A stretch of DNA of 64,000 nucleotides from Gordius sp. MW1 (Eukaryota > Nematomorpha > Gordioida > Gordea > Gordiidae): contig OZ038532.1 in the NCBI GenBank assembly GCA_964036665.1, positions 10,682,537 to 10,746,536 on the forward strand, given 5' to 3'. This document shows, in pieces, positions 47,683 to 59,217 of the stretch. The notes under the pieces are model-generated. The model searched no databases, was not told the origin of the DNA, and saw only the letters and a program-made list of their open reading frames with translations. The position numbers and the translations under genes were made by a program. Position 1 is the stretch's first letter. The number at the start of each line of letters is the position of its first letter.

Positions 47683-47802
47683 TTTATCCCAAATATCCAT
47701 AATTCTTCGACATGAACAACACAAACTTCACCACCCAAACCTTTTATCCCAAATATCCATAATTCTTCGACATGAACAACACAAACTCCACAACCCAAAC
47801 CG
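47683..47802 (+). repeat. Two tandem 60-bp copies spanning the LINE start codon
   Basis: CCCAAATATCCATAATTCTT, CGACATGAACAACACAAACT and CACCCAAAC occur twice, 60 bp apart, so the start context ATGAACAACACAAAC is duplicated. The second ATG (47772) is in the long frame. Confidence 0.85.
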
Positions 47803-50590
47803 GAACCTGCCCAGTCTGCTACAGGTTAGCTTCAATTACCCTCTCTAATTTGATTCACGTTCACGGTCCATTAAAACAGAGGTGCCCAGGCTCTGGAAAA
47901 CATCCAGCAGCTACACTCCCCAAGAGGGCTACCTCAACTCACAACCATTTATCGCATAATACATATTACCCGCTCGAAACCACCACCAACCGTGCATATT
48001 CAGACATTCCTCATTCTCCTGTTAACAGAATTCTAAAAAACATCCCTAAAGGAGCCAGACATCAAGTTCTAATTGCCCTTACTTATGCCATCGCAAACCT
48101 CTCTAAGGATCCAAGCAGTACCCTCCATTGGGCCAACCTTTTTCAATTTACTTCCCGTGTCCTTTCAGTACCACCATCAAATTACAAAGATACCCTCCCG
48201 AATTGGGTTAAACAAAACTCAGCAAAATGGGACGTTTCATCACCCCCCCCCCCATTATCTACGAGCCACACATCCATAAGATTACATCAGTTCAACAAAT
48301 AGCCAAACGGGTTTCCGCAAAACTCAACCACTTTGACATTCAGGGTGCTCTTCGCCTGGTCAATTCAGACTGCAAAATTTCTCCAGACACTCAAGAAACC
48401 TTAGAATCTTTACAAATTAAACACCCTGAAAGAAATCGCTCCCAATTTCCCCCTACAATCAACCCCCCCCCTCAAGGACTTCACATCACCCGAAATTCTC
48501 GAGGCTATCGGCTCTTTTAAAAAATCCTCAGTAGGTACTGGTTTAGACGGCTTCCGGGCTTCACATTTAATAGAATTAACAAGACCTCACATTGACAGGT
48601 CTGGCCACTTTACATCTACCCTAGCAACCTTCCTTAACCAGGTTATTAAAGGCTTAGTACCTGACGCGATCTCTCCCTATTTTTTTGGGGCCACCTTAAT
48701 ATCTCTTACCAAACCTGATGGTGGCCTTCGTCCAATTGCCATGGGTTCAATTTTTAGACGCCTATGCTGCAAACTAATTATTGCACGAGTAAAATCCGAC
48801 ATTGCAGATCAATTAGGTCCCATCCAACTAGGTTTCGGAACCAAGGGTGGTTGTGAAATCGCCTCTCACGCTGTCCGCATAGTCCTAGCCCATCCCGACA
48901 ATTCGATCCTAGCTAAAATTGCCCGCAAAAATGCCTTTAACACGATCTACAGGTCACACTTCTTAACAGAGGCTTACAAATCCCTTCCCGAGTAATCCAT
49001 TTTCCTTAACGCATGCTACGCTCCTACTTCCATGCTCAACTTTAATTCCAAAATAATTGCGTCGAGTGACGGCATACAACAAGGAGACCCGCTAGGCCCC
49101 CTACTATTCTGCCTAGGTAAAAAATCCCTGACTGAAGACCTAGCCTCTAAATATAATCTATCACTCAACTTGTGGTACCTAGACGATGGTACCATCAAAG
49201 GAAATGCCAAAGACGTCAAAGAAGCCCTCTCATATCTAGAAGTCGAAGCATCAAAAATTGGTCTCCATCTAATTCATAGCAAGACCGAGGTTTGCAAAAA
49301 CAATACTGACCCTTTAAGCCTAGACCCATACTTTGATGCTTTCAAACATATTCACCCTAACGAACAAACGCACTTAGGATCTCCCATAGGTGGCTCACGC
49401 CTTTGTAACAAGTTATTAACAGAGACAATACAAAAACTAGTAGAAATCAAACCCCTCCTTTCTTACTTGCCAGCCAACCAGGCTTTCTTTTTAATTAAAA
49501 ACTGCTATTCTTTACCTAAGATAAATCATATCTTCAGGTCATCCACCTCATTTTTAAATCCCAGTGCTCTATCTATATTCGACCAAAAACTCAAAGATGT
49601 AGTCGAAGAAATCACAAACCTTTCTTTTACAGGGTCCCAATGGAAACAAGCGTGTCTCCCCACAAAATATGGTGGTTTGGGCCTGAGATCACCCCCTCTA
49701 GTAGCTTTGTCGGCCTTCATCTCGAGTCGACTTTCAGCCATACCAATCATCGACAAAAAATCGATCAACCAGATCCCTCCACCCAAATCGCTCTCGACAT
49801 GTGGAGCTCTTTGTCCGACCCTAACACTTTCCCTACCATAAACTCTCAAAAAGGTTGGAACACTCCTCTCTACGACCATGCTCTTAAAACTCTTATTTCG
49901 GGCGCATCGTTTGAAGAGTTACCAGCTTTAAGAAGTTTTGCATCAAGGTCCGACCACGAGTGGTTGGAAGCTATCCCTAGTCGGATTCATGACCTTCAAC
50001 TCTCCAACAACGAGTTCAGGATTGCAACAGGGCTCCGCCTAGGATGTGAGATAGTTGCCTCTCATCAATGCAACTTATGTGGCTCATCTGTTGGTACAAA
50101 AAGTCACCACGGCCTGCATTGCAAATTTAATAAGGACAGATTTTTACGGTACACATCTGTTAATGCTCTTCTACAGAAGACCAAAAAGGCGGGCTTTCCC
50201 TCCCAATTGGAGCCTAATGGTCTTTGCCTTAGCGACAAGAAAAGACCTGATGGACAGACCCTCATCCCATGGGCAAAAGGGCTATGCCTAGCTTGGGACT
50301 ACATCTGTCCGGATGCCTTTGCTCCCTCAAACCAAAACAAAGACCCCCTTGTTGATTCTGAAAGATTAAAGTCCGCTAAATACGCAGAACTTAATTCCTC
50401 ACTACTTTTCTCCCCCATAGTGACCACTACCCTTACAACAATAGGTCCTAAAACCCAAGCCCTTCTGAAAGAATTAAGACGCCGTATAGCTGCCAATACC
50501 CTTGACAATAGGGAAACTTTTTTCATTAAACAGAAAATCGGAATCATTATTTGTCATCAACGCTATCGAATTTTCGAATGTTTAAAGTAA
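47772..50590 (+). pseudogene. LINE polyprotein: zinc finger, reverse transcriptase, restriction-like endonuclease (frame-broken)
   Basis: One protein of about 930 residues spread over shifted frames. The N-terminus has a CPVC...HVHG finger (47805-47870). Reverse transcriptase blocks follow: VGTGLDGFRASHLIEL, LTKPDGGLRPIAMGSIFRRL, QLGFGTKGGCEIASHA, NAFNTI, SDGIQQGDPLGPLLFCL and WYLDDGT (49172). The C-terminus has CNLCGSSVGTKSHHGLHC, a Cx2Cx8Hx4C finger, then RPDGQTLIPW...LAWD, the PD...D core of a restriction-like endonuclease. That order (finger, RT, CCHC, PD-D) is the R2/NeSL/Utopia-type plan. Breaks: shifts at the C runs near 48243 and 48466, a TAA at 48993, a shift near 49790. The first catalytic Asp of the palm (normally KIDxxNAF) is Ala (KIARKNAF), so the copy could not work even if its frames were intact. 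The 15666 fragment is a relative. Confidence 0.85.
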
Positions 50591-50639
50591 TTGTTAGAGG
50601 CACTTAATTAATTTGTTTAAAATTTATTAAAGTAATTTA

Positions 50640-50982
50640 ATTAGTGGTTGGATTAAATTTTGAGATCGTCTGCGGGAGATGCCTAATTAGTAGTTGGTTT
50701 AAGTTTTGTGAAATGATTGATGGCACTAGGAAGCAGACGAATATGTAAAAGGCATTCCTCGTGCAAATTGAGATGAGCAGTACATCGACCTATCTTAAGG
50801 TTAAGGGCATCCCTCATGCAAATTTAGAAGTGCAGTACATCGACAGTTTAAATAGCTTGATTTTTACCCAGCAGATCATAATTACTTTTTTTTCTACTAG
50901 TACTCGGTTGTCCTGCTCGGTCGATATTCGCAACCAAGACCACTAATACTTACCAATACTTTTATTAGTTCTTATATATATA
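50640..50982. other. Intergenic with a 57-bp imperfect tandem duplication
   Basis: GGCATTCCTCGTGCAAATT...AGCAGTACATCGAC (50751-50790) is repeated as GGCATCCCTCATGCAAATT...TGCAGTACATCGAC (50808-50843). No gene recognised. Confidence 0.5.
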
Positions 50983-51330
50983 CTCGGGCCTTCGGCCCTC
51001 GTGGGAAGAGGGAGGGGGGAAGGGGAGGAGGGGAAGGGGGAACGACTTATTTATACTCCGTATAAACGTAGCATATTTGCTATGCAATTTATGAGCGAGA
51101 AAGGTGGGAAGAGGCGAGAATGCCTATAGGGGGGTATAAAATGCAAAATTGTTATTTAATTATTAATTTATACAAATATTTAAAAAGTTAAATGGTATTA
51201 ACAAGAACAATATATTAATTTAATTTAAAAAAAATAAAAAAAATTGCCTTCTCCGGGTATCGAACCAGCAATTAAGAACGTTGGACGGACGGACGGACAA
51301 CAAAAAGCGAGCCCATAAATTTGCTAAGCA
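50983..51330 (-). repeat. R-family repeat, copy 4 (short complete form, 350 bp)
   Basis: In reverse orientation it has the start tag (GCAAATTTATGGGCTCGC), GTCCGTCCGTCC, a tRNA-like GGTTCGATACCCGG, TAGGCATTCTCGCC, the CATAAATTGCATAGCAAATA tag, pyrimidine tail and terminal hairpin GAGGGCCGAAGGCCCGAG, but no CCAATGG hairpin units. It defines the minimal unit of the family. Confidence 0.75.
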
Positions 51331-51372
51331 CTCGTGCATTTTGGAATTATAGTTTATGAAATAAGTAATGCT

Positions 51373-51703
51373 GTAAAAACGACTGGGTTTTGTTTGGGCG
51401 ACCTTTGGTTTTGGTCGATTAAACATAAACAGACAAAAGGTTTGACCAAAAACTCTTTGGTCTGCTGTTTATGCGACTAAGGAAAATAGCCATGGGCGTA
51501 GCTGGCATTGGAATTAGAGGGGGCAATAATAATTTAGGGAGGGGCAAAATGATCATTTTCTGACATTTTAGTAAATTAAAAAAAATATTGGATTTAGATA
51601 GGGGCAGCCGCCCCTCCCCCTGGCTAGGCCCATAAAAACAGTTAATCTGTTTAAGTTTAGTCGACAAATACGAACGATTAAATAAAATCCAGCCGTTTTT
51701 ACA
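51373..51703. mobile_element. MITE of the 11264 family, with nested hAT-like MITE
   Basis: Ends GTAAAAACGACTGGGTTT and its near-inverse AAAATCCAGCCGTTTTTAC match the element at 11264-11470. A hAT-like MITE (51491-51633, CATGGGCGTAGCTGG to CTGGCTAGGCCCAT) sits inside. Confidence 0.75.
51491..51633. mobile_element. hAT-like MITE nested in another MITE
   Basis: 143 bp with ends CATGGGCGTAGC and GGCTAGGCCCAT and the family word GGAATTAGAGGGGGCAATAA. The flanking 8-mers are only similar (AAAATAGC, AAAAACAG). Confidence 0.7.
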
Positions 51704-52020
51704 ACATAATATATAAGACATTGTCAAAACACTATGATTTTATTTAATGATTATTGATATTTTATATATTTGGGTATGTTTAGTATTAATTCAACAACTA
51801 TTTTTTCACTTCTTAGATAAGAAAAATTAGTAACATTTTATACTTTTTTATTAAAAAAATCCTTAAAGGATGTAAATTAACGCGATGATACAAGCTTGAA
51901 ATATTTGAGACAAAGTAAAATGATCCAAAAACATTTTATTAACCATTAATTAAATAATATATATTTACCAAAATATATGTACTACCAGTTTTTTAATTGT
52001 TATTGATACGAATTTATAAA

Positions 52021-53414
52021 ACTCGGGCCTTCGGCCCTCGTGGGAAGGGGGAGAAGGGAAGGGAAGAGGGGAAGGGAAGGGGGGACGACTCATCTGTACT
52101 TCGTATAAATGTATCATATTTGCTATGCAATTTATGGGCGAAAAAGGTGGGAAGGGGCGAGAATGCTTATAGGGGGGTATTAAATGCCTAATGATTAATT
52201 AATTATTTATACAAATTTTCCATTTATAGGCAAAATGTAATATAGGCAAGGGTTAGGGTTAGATTTAGTGTTTGCATCTAGTTGCGTATTACATTCGTTT
52301 TTATGGCCTTTAGTAATTAAGGGTCTAACAAACATTATATTATAAAACATCACAATGTTAAGAATTCGCAGAATTGTTGGGAGAAATTTTTTGTTGAATT
52401 TGAACAATTTTTAATAAAAAAATCAAAAATTTGGCCAATGGTCATTTTTTCTCCATTGGTTAGTACCAACAGATACTCTATAAGTCAATGATAGCCAAAA
52501 AAACGGAAAAAAAATTTTAATGCTCACTTTGGCCAATGGTCATTTTTTTCCATTGGTCAGCAGCCAGCACACGGTAAAAGTGGATATAAATTCATAAGAG
52601 AAAAAAAAACGAAAAAAAAATTTTCGAATCACATTTTGGCCAATGGTCATTTTTTTCCTTTGGTCAGCAGCCAGGGCACGGTAAAAGTGGATATAAATTC
52701 ATAATAGTCAAAAAAACGAAAAAAAAGTTTTCGAATCACATTTTGGCCAATGGTCATTTTATTCCATTGGTCAGCAGCCAGCGGACGGCCTAAAAGTCAT
52801 AATAGCAATGGTAGGAACAGGAACAATCATAATAGTCAAAAAAAAAGAAAAAAATAATTTCGATTCACATTTTGGCCAATGGTCATTTTTTCCATCGGTC
52901 AGGAGCCAGCGGACGGCCAAAAAGTCATAATAGCAATGGTAGTAACAGGAACAATCATAAAAACGAAAAAATAAACTCGGATTCACATTTTGGCCAATGG
53001 TCATTTTTTTCATTGGTCAGCAGCCAGCGGACGGCCAAAAAGTCTTATTATCAATGATAGTAACAAGAACAATCATAAGAGTCAAAAAAAACTCCGGGAT
53101 TCTAACCCAAAAACTAGTTAAATTGCATGGCAATTAAAAGTAAACAACTTTTATTTATGTTTATTATATAACTAGTTAAATTGCATAGCAATTAAAAGTA
53201 AACAACTTTTATTTATGTTTATTATATAATAGATAATTTAACAAATCTTATATATAACACACCGAGGGAGATAGAGATGAGGGGTGGGGCACCTCTTTCT
53301 CATGCATTAATTCTAAAAATCGATAACCTAATATACCCAATGCAAATAGATAGGGATGGACGGACGGACGGACGGACAACAAAAAACGAGCCCATAAATT
53401 GCATAGCAATTAAT
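52021..53414 (-). repeat. R-family repeat, copy 5 (full-length, reverse)
   Basis: Mirror image of copy 3 as part of the right duplication arm, with the same six hairpin units, the TTAGGGTTAG block (52252), tail and terminal hairpin starting at 52021. Confidence 0.8.
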
Positions 53415-55495
53415 AAAGGAGACATACTCATTTTATGGATAGAAGTATTAAAACGCATCTCCTCATATCTTTGAATTAGTAATATTAAAAAAAATTAATT
53501 TCCATCTCTCCCTTTTATAATATAGGCGCGGTAGAGTAAACCCTAAAATTAATCGATACTGCATATACCGAGGGTATGGCTCATTATTTCGGGTCGCAAA
53601 TTGCCGATTCATGGCAATCCTAAACTCCACCACTACTCCACGACTATAATAAAATTATATGGTGAGCAAGGGTTGGCATCAATTCTCTTAATCGTTATCC
53701 CGCATTTATTCTTTGCCGAATCATTAAAACCAACCTAATAAACTAATATACTCACAATAGATTTACCAATAAGTTATCATATGTTTTAAGGGTGTAAGTT
53801 TAATTTTATTTTAATTGTACAATAAATTTTTGAATTATTTTACGGTGTTAAAAGGTATATGCGAATATGGGATATCTGTTAAAGTAAAGAAATTTTGTGA
53901 ATGATTGGGATAACCGATAGTCCCTTATGCTGCAAGTATTTGACACGCTCCCCTTATTTTGCATCTGGGTATAAATAAGTTTATTACAATATTTTTTTTA
54001 TGTCTAAATCAATTTTTTTTTACAAAATTTAGAGATAAGTATGGCAGACTTATGCTATGGCATACATATCTTGGGAGTTCCTCACAAAATTGCATAAATC
54101 CTAATCGCCTTGACCACCTTTGCCGATTAAGAATTCGAACATTGGTTTCAGATACTAACAAAATTCATTCTTCATTCATTAACACTTTTAAACGTTAAGC
54201 ATAGGTATATTTATGGGCCTAGCCAGCATTGGAATTAGAGGGAGGCAATAATGATTTAGGGAGGGGCAAAGTGATTATATTTTGAAATTTTAGCCATAAT
54301 CTTAATAAATTTGGATATTTATAAGGGGCAGCCGCTCCTCCATGCCGCCCTCCCCCCCCCCCCCTTGGCTAGGCCCATGGGTATATTTTATGTTATTTTG
54401 TGATAAGAGTCAGGTATTGGCCTACGCTCACTCACGGCTTGATTCTAAGTAATAAATTTAATTTATTTTTATCTTTAGAAAAAATTTTGATTGTGAAAAT
54501 TAAATGGCTGTTGAAGTAGGACCTGGCATATTCTAACAAAAAAGGTTTTTGTTAGCTTCGATTATGTTAAAAATGCCTGTTACTACCGCGCATCTAAAAA
54601 TGTAACAGGTATCATAAATATATATCAAAAAATTTACATGTGCTAAATTGTTCCATTGGTCAGTACCAAGAGACGGTCTAATAATACATAAGAGTTAAAA
54701 AAAACGAAAAAAAATTCGATTCACAATTTGGCCAATGGTTTTTTTTCCATTGGTCAGTACCAAAAGACGGTCTATAAATACATGAGAGTCAAAAAAAACG
54801 AGAAAAAAAATTTCGATTCAAACTTTGGCCAATGGTCATTTTTTTTCATTGGTCACTACCAAGAGACGGTCCTAATAAAATAAGAGTCAAAAAAAAATTT
54901 CGATTCACACTTTGGCCAATGGTCATTTTTTCCATTGGTCAGCTGCCAGCGGACGGCCAAAGAGCCATATTATCAATGGTATGAACAAAAACAATATATT
55001 AATTTAAAAAAAAAATAAAAAATTTTGTGGCCTCTCCGGGATTCGAACCCACATCAGTAGAGGCATAAGTCTTTTTAGGGGGGGGGGCACAGGGTCCCAT
55101 ATCAGTAGAGGCATAGGCCCTTCTATGGGAGGGCATAGGGTCATTATCAATGTTAACTTAATATACCAATTCAAAAACGAAAAAAAAATTTCGAATAACA
55201 ATTTGGCCAATGGTCATTTTTTTTATTGGTCAGTAGCCAGGACATGGTCAAAAAGTCATATTATCAATGGTATTAACAAGAGCAATTTATTAATTTAATT
55301 TAAAAAAAAAATTTCAACTCTCATCGAACCAGCAATTAAGAATTTGCCCTCGCCGGGATTCGAACCCACATCAGTAGAGGCATAGGTTTTTGTAGGGGAG
55401 GGGGCACAGGGACCCATGTCAGTAAAGGCATAGGCCCTTTTAGGGGAGGGCATAAGGTAATTATCAATGCTAGCACTAATATACCAATTCAAAAA
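52021..55495. repeat. Right arm of the large inverted duplication
   Basis: Reverse complement of 34785-38280, including the non-repeat middle (53415-54650) and the hAT-like MITE (about 54208-54380). Small differences exist, such as one or two hairpin units with altered lengths, so it is a real second copy and not a copy-paste artefact of identical sequence. Confidence 0.88.
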
Positions 55496-55730
55496 AGAAA
55501 AAAAAATTTCGAATCACAATTTGGCCAATGGTAATTTTTTTGATTGGTCAGTAGCCAGCGGACGGCCAAAAAGTCATATAATCAATGGTATTAACAAGAA
55601 CAATATATTAATTTATTTAAAAAATTTGTCCTCTTCGGGTATCGAACCAGCAAGTCAGAACGTTGAAAGGACGGGCAATGGACGGACGGACGGACAACAA
55701 AAAGCGAGCCCATAAATTGCATAGCAATTA
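54650..55730 (-). repeat. R-family repeat, copy 6 (no 3' tail, reverse)
   Basis: Mirror of copy 2 up to 55495, then its own 5' end: GTCCGT tract, tRNA-like GGTTCGATACCCGAAGAGG (55636 area) and start tag at 55705-55730. Confidence 0.7.
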
Positions 55731-55956
55731 AAATTAATATCGCAAACATTCGTCCCCAGCGTCTATTGTTAAAAATATATATTAAATTCTTCATAAACCA
55801 GTTTTAGATAGTTCTTATCACAACCGGTGTCGTCCAAATATAAAATTGGTATCACGATGAAACCTTAATATCCGTTACAATCCACAACCTATAATCCGAA
55901 TCCACAGGACTCGAGGAGCACTTAACGTTATTTTTTGTAACAAAGGACCTCGCAAG

Positions 55957-57639
55957 TTTTAATTGCTATGCAATTTATGGGCTCGTTTTTTGGTGTCCGT
56001 CCGTCCGTCCGTTCGTCCGTCCGTCCGTCCGTTCGTCCGTCCGTCCGTCCGTTCGTCCGTCCGTCCGTCCGTTCGTCCGTCCGTCCGTTCGTCCGTCCGT
56101 CCGTTGTATCCTCCCTATCTATTTGCATTGCGTATATTAGGTTATCGATTTTTTAAATTAAAGCATAAGAAAGAGGTGCCCCACCCCTCATCTCTATCTC
56201 CCTCGCTGTGTTATTTTTTAAATTAATGCATAAGAGGTGCCCCACCCCTCATCTCTATCTCCCTCGGTGTGTTATATATAAGATTTTTTAAATTAGCTAT
56301 TATATAATAAACATAAATAAAAGTTGTTTACTTTTAATTGCTATGCAATTTAACTAGTTTTTTGTTAGAATCCCGGAGTTTTTTTTGACTCTTATGATTG
56401 TTCTTGTTACTATCATTGATAATAAGAATTTTTGGCCGTCCGCTGGCTCCTGACCGATGGAAAAAATGACCATTGGCCAAAATGTGAATCGAAATTATTT
56501 TTTTCGTTTTTTTTTGACTATTATGATTGTTCCTGTTCCTACCATTGCTATTATGACTTTTTGGCCGTCCGCTGGCTGCTGACCAATGTTATATAATAAA
56601 CAAAATAAAAGTTGTTTACTTTTAATTGCTATGCAATTTAACTAGTTTTTGGGTTAGAATCCCGGAGTTTTTTTTGACTCTTGTGATTGTTCTTGTTACT
56701 ACCATTGCTATTATGACTTTTTGGCCGTCCGCTGGCTCCTGACCGATGGAAAAAATGACCATTGGCCAAAATGTGAATTGAAATTATTTTTTTCGTTTTT
56801 TTTGACTATTATGAATGTTCCTGTTCCTACCATTGCTATTATGACTTTTTGGCCCTCCGCTGGCTGCTGACCAATGGAATAAAAGACCATTGGCCAAAAT
56901 GTAATTAGAAAATTTATTTTTTCGTTTTTTTTGACTATTATGAATTTATATCCACTTTTACCGTGTCCTGGTTGCTGACTAATGGAAAAAAATGACCATT
57001 GGCCAAAATGTGATTTGGAAATTTTTTTTTCGTTTTTTTTACTCTTATGAATTTATATCCATTTTTACCGTGTGCTGGCTGCTGACCAATGGAAAAAAAT
57101 GACCATTGGCCAAAGTGAGCATCAAAATTTTTTTTTCCGTTTTTTGGCTATCATTAACTTATAGAGTATCTGTTAGTACTGACCAATGGAGAAAAAATGA
57201 CCATTCGCCAAATTTTTTTTTTTTTAATTAAAAATTGTTCAAATTCAACAAAAAATTTCTCCCAACAATTCTGCAAATTCTTAACATTGTGATGTTTTAT
57301 AATATAATGTTTGTTAGACCCATAACCACTAAAGGCCATAAAAACTAATGTAATACGCAACTAGCTGCAAACACTAAATCTAACCATAACCCTTGCCTAT
57401 ATTACATTTTGCCTATATTAAATTTTGCCTTTAAATGGAAAATTTGTATAAATAATTAATTAATCATTAGGTATTTAATACCCCCCTTTAGGCATTCTCG
57501 CCCCTTCCCACCTTTCTCGCCCATAAATTGCATAGCAAATATGATACGTTTATACGGAGTATAGATGCTTCCCTTCCCCTCCTCCCCTTCCCCTTCCTCT
57601 TCCCTTCTCCCCCTTCCCACGATGGCCGAAGGCCCGAGT
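55957..57639 (+). repeat. R-family repeat, copy 7 (full-length, 1.7 kb)
   Basis: Start tag, long (GTCC)n tract (55996-56105), CACCCCTCATC twice, the GTTGTTTACTTTTAATTGC block twice (56321 and 56608) each followed by hairpin units, then the 3' block, pyrimidine tail and hairpin ending 57639. The internal duplication explains the extra length relative to copy 3. Confidence 0.8.
55996..56105. repeat. GTCC microsatellite with higher-order GTTC interruption
   Basis: About 27 tetranucleotides of GTCC, with a GTTC variant recurring at regular intervals (mostly every 16-24 bp), showing stepwise expansion of a larger unit. It occupies the position of the short GTCC tracts of other R copies. Confidence 0.85.
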
Positions 57640-58462
57640 TCTTAATTATTTTATTAATGGAAAAATCTTGACTTGTAAAGATTATCTTAATAACTTTTAC
57701 AATTTGTTTAATACCTCCTTTAGATGGACATTAGTTAAATTGTTGGTGTCGACGTTATAATTAATTTCTTTTTATTTGATCGGTCACTTTTCTTATTTTT
57801 ATTATCATGTTTCTACCAAATACTAATTTGATTAATTTTGTTATAAACGAAAAGATGTTTTTCATGCTTTTATTACTCATAATAATTGTAATCATAATGT
57901 TAATTAATGCACCGCGTAGAACAAATTTACAGAGTTAAGACCTCGGTCCCTTGCTGCTTTATTTGTAATAGGAAGGGGCATATCAGGCGTGATTGTACAA
58001 TAGATTCTTATATAATTTTCAAAATAACACAGCGCCTTATAGACAACGCTCGTGCCACCCATATAGGCGACGTGGTAGCAACGTTCACGTGTATGATGAT
58101 ATTCTGAATAATAATAATAATTTTGGTGTCAAATAGTGTTATAATAAACTAGGTTTAAGATTGGGCCTGCGAGGGTTACCGTTCCCCCCCCCCCAAACCT
58201 TTTCAGTGTTAGGTGAATTTTGGTTCGCCCTTAGCGTTTTTGTAAAAAACAACCAAAGGGTGTTTGGGTGAAATTTTTTGGTCGACCTTTGGGGATTGGC
58301 GTTTTTGTTAAAAACAACCAATGGGTGTTGGGTGAATTATTTTGGTCGACCTTTGTCGTTTAGCGTTTTTACAAAAAAATACCCTTAGCGTTTAAGTGAA
58401 TTATTATGGTAACCTTTTAGTTTAATTTTGATCGTTTTGGGTTTTATAATTTATTTAATATT
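57640..58462. other. Region with a zinc-knuckle frame and an 80-bp tandem repeat
   Basis: The frame 57907-58107 encodes CFICNRKGHIRRDC, a perfect Cx2Cx4Hx4C retroviral-type zinc knuckle, but nothing else of a Gag protein; it is probably a retrotransposon scrap. 58200-58420 holds three diverged units of about 80 bp (TTAGCGTTTTTGTAAAAAAC, TGAATTATTTTGGTCGACC). Confidence 0.5.
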
Positions 58463-59026
58463 AATTAATTGCTATGCAATTTATGGGCTCGTTTTTTGTT
58501 GTCCGTCCGTTGTCCGTCCGTCCGTTGTCCGTCCGTTACCCTCCAAGTTATTGGCGCCAGCTTTATGACCTGGAGGTCTTAAGTTCAAGCCAAGGAGAGG
58601 ACGAATTTTATTTTTTATTTTTTTTAAATTAAATTAATATTGTTCTTGTTAATAAGATTGATAATATGAATTTTTGACCGTCCGCTGGCTACTGACCAAT
58701 GAAAAAAATGACCATTGGCCAAATAAATCGAAATTTTATTTTTTCGTCTTTGAATTGGGTATATTAGGTTAACATTGATAATAACCCCATGGCCTCTCCT
58801 ACAAGGGCCTATAACTAATTAACTAATTATTTTGCATTTAATACCCCCCTATAGGCAATCTCGCCCCTTCCCACCTTTCTCGCCCATAAATTGCATAGCA
58901 AATATGATACATTTATACGAAGTAAAGATGAGTCGTCCCCCCTTCTCTTCCCCCCTTCCCTTCCCCCCTTCCCTTCTCCCCTCCCCTTCTCCCCTCCCCC
59001 TTCCCACGAGGGCCGAAGGCCCTCGT
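58463..59026 (+). repeat. R-family repeat, copy 8 (560 bp)
   Basis: Start tag ATTGCTATGCAATTTATGGG; GTCCGT tracts; tRNA-like module with AGTTCAAGCC (58592 area); one hairpin unit (58697); 3' block, tail and ACGAGGGCCgaaGGCCCTCGT at 59006-59026. It abuts a hAT fragment. Confidence 0.78.
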
Positions 59027-59217
59027 TTTTATTTCAACATCAAAATTATAAAATCTAATATAAAACATAAAGAAAGTCATTCTTAGCAATTAATAAGTGT
59101 CTTACTTGGTCAGTTACGTTGCATAACTATAAAATATAAACTTTAGATCTAAAATAATTTTTTTCCCGAGGGGGGGGGGAAATTTCCCGTCCCCCCTCCC
59201 CGTCATTTACGCCACTG
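59027..59217 (-). mobile_element. Fragment of the 45235-type hAT element
   Basis: Reverse copy of 45235-45350 and 46100-46140 sequence, ending at TTTACGCCACTG (59217). The other end is missing where R copy 8 begins. Confidence 0.6.

Larger units (their letters stand above)
47395..50638 (+). mobile_element. LINE copy flanked by 40-bp direct repeats
   Basis: 47395-47434 and 50598-50638 share AATTAATTTGTTTAAA and TATTAAAGTAATTT with a few differences, bracketing the LINE frames. They may be an unusually long target-site duplication, which some restriction-endonuclease LINEs make. The second copy starts only about 8 nt after the last stop codon. Confidence 0.5.

Noticed and set aside
34785-55495. 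Giant transposon with 3.5-kb terminal inverted repeats
   Set aside because: The interval contains a normal host gene (CNRIP1) and independent transposons, and no transposase that could move it; kept only as an alternative.
55928-56226. Frames rich in RTDGRT or RPSVRP
   Set aside because: They are translations of the GTCC microsatellite.
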